Part shown: piece after piece, positions 14,136 through 14,433 of the stretch
Layout of the letters: each line of letters opens with the position of its first letter
Position numbering within the stretch: the stretch's first letter is position 1
DNA from: Bacteroidales bacterium
GTDB taxonomy: Bacteria > Bacteroidota > Bacteroidia > Bacteroidales > JAGOPY01
Assembly (NCBI GenBank): GCA_030638325.1
Contig: DAOWEV010000030.1
Location: forward strand, 1-14,433
Direction of reading: 5' to 3'
DNA length: 14,433 nucleotides
Made by a program: the position numbers and the translations under genes
The notes under the pieces: generated by a model
The model's input: the letters and a program-made list of their open reading frames with translations, nothing else
What the model was told of the DNA's origin: nothing
The model's database searches: none

Positions 14136-14170
14136 CGGAAGTCGGAAGTCCGAAGACCGAAGTCGGAAAC
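14136..14170. repeat. Heptad tract, unit CGGAAGT (5 units)
   Basis: Five 7-nt units begin at 14136: two exact CGGAAGT, then CCGAAGA, CCGAAGT and CGGAAAC. The tract lies between the divergent acyl-CoA ligase gene and the partial secreted protein gene, covering the place where the -33 element of the ligase promoter would be. Confidence 0.65.
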
Positions 14171-14209
14171 AGCTTAAGAACGGATAGGTCCTTTTTCGAT
14201 CAGAATTCA

Positions 14210-14217
14210 TATATTTG
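14210..14217 (+). promoter_or_regulatory. -7-like box directly before the partial secreted protein gene
   Basis: TATATTTG is an exact TAnnTTTG match, but only three bases separate it from the ATG at 14221 and no -33 box is seen. If used, it would give a leaderless or almost leaderless message; otherwise it is a chance match in AT-rich sequence. Confidence 0.3.
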
Positions 14218-14220
14218 CAT

Positions 14221-14433
14221 ATGAAGAATTTAGTTTATCGCTATTTAGGCACCTTGCTCCTGAGTATTATAGGTCTTTCAGCTTCAAGCCAAACCAGCTA
14301 TACTCCTTACGATTACTTTCCGGGTATTATCCGGGCTTACAAACCGGCATATGAGCCGAATTATCCCGCCTGGGGGAAAATGCTATACGATTATCCGGTG
14401 AATTTTAATGATGTTTCCGGGAAGTTCAAAGCG
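14221..14433 (+). CDS. Secreted protein of unknown function, cut by right window edge
   Basis: An ATG at 14221 opens a frame of 71 codons that runs off the window. Residues 1-24 are a clear signal peptide: MKNLVYR, a hydrophobic core, and probable cleavage after ASSQ. The mature part begins TSYTPYDYFPGIIRAYKPAY and goes on with an aromatic-rich segment, PAWGKMLYDYPVNFNDVSGKF, typical of exported Bacteroidota proteins but not enough to name a family. It is divergent from the acyl-CoA ligase gene. The next methionine lies far inside the mature region (near residue 55), so this start is needed to keep the signal peptide. The rest of the gene is needed to say more. Confidence 0.75.
   Translation, partial: MKNLVYRYLGTLLLSIIGLSASSQTSYTPYDYFPGIIRAYKPAYEPNYPAWGKMLYDYPVNFNDVSGKFKA

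Overview
The window looks like a chromosomal segment of a Bacteroidota bacterium, most likely Bacteroidales or a related lineage (inference). The evidence is a T9SS-type secretion signal protein, a FISUMP-domain secreted protein, promoters of the Bacteroidota type (TTG or TTTG, 18-21 nt, then TAnnTTTG), few Shine-Dalgarno sequences, and DPM1-like, PyrC, Era and Der proteins of the Bacteroidota kind. No phage, transposase, CRISPR array or defence locus is visible.

Layout. Positions 1-1523 (minus) hold a short operon: a 51-aa lysine-rich protein, a T9SS type A sorting-domain protein, and a FISUMP-domain protein cut by the left edge. It starts from a well-formed promoter at 1549-1579. Positions 1524-1882 hold that promoter and three inverted-repeat structures. 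Positions 1883-3709 (minus) encode a TPR / transmembrane / coiled-coil / LuxR-like HTH regulator. Positions 3969-6099 (plus) hold a DPM1-like glycosyltransferase followed closely by dihydroorotase, and 6211-6645 (plus) a MORN-repeat lipoprotein. Positions 6727-10635 (minus) hold, in transcription order, era, der, an Hsp15-like S4 protein and a secreted endonuclease/exonuclease/phosphatase-family protein. Era is divergent from an initiator tRNA gene (10724-10795) that has its own promoter and terminator. Positions 10953-11951 (minus) encode an HTH regulator, 12442-14097 (minus) a long-chain acyl-CoA synthetase, and 14221-14433 (plus) the start of a secreted protein cut by the right edge.

How the genes fit together. 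Era, Der, Hsp15 and initiator tRNA all serve ribosome assembly, ribosome rescue or translation initiation. The -7 boxes of the era promoter and the tRNA promoter abut back to back, so the two transcripts probably compete for RNA polymerase. The other genes are housekeeping (pyrimidine synthesis, lipid-linked sugar synthesis, fatty acid activation) or cell-surface functions.

The most unusual window-scale signal is in the spacers. Six intergenic gaps carry short tandem tracts with a 7-nt period, each with a different unit, and a seventh carries an 8-nt tract. There are also a perfect 32-nt hairpin repeat (GTAGAGACGCAC type) and two or three copies of a CCTCACC...GGCC / GGAGAAGGGG element. I see no new multi-gene system; the novelty, if any, lies in these intergenic elements and in the shared era/tRNA promoter.
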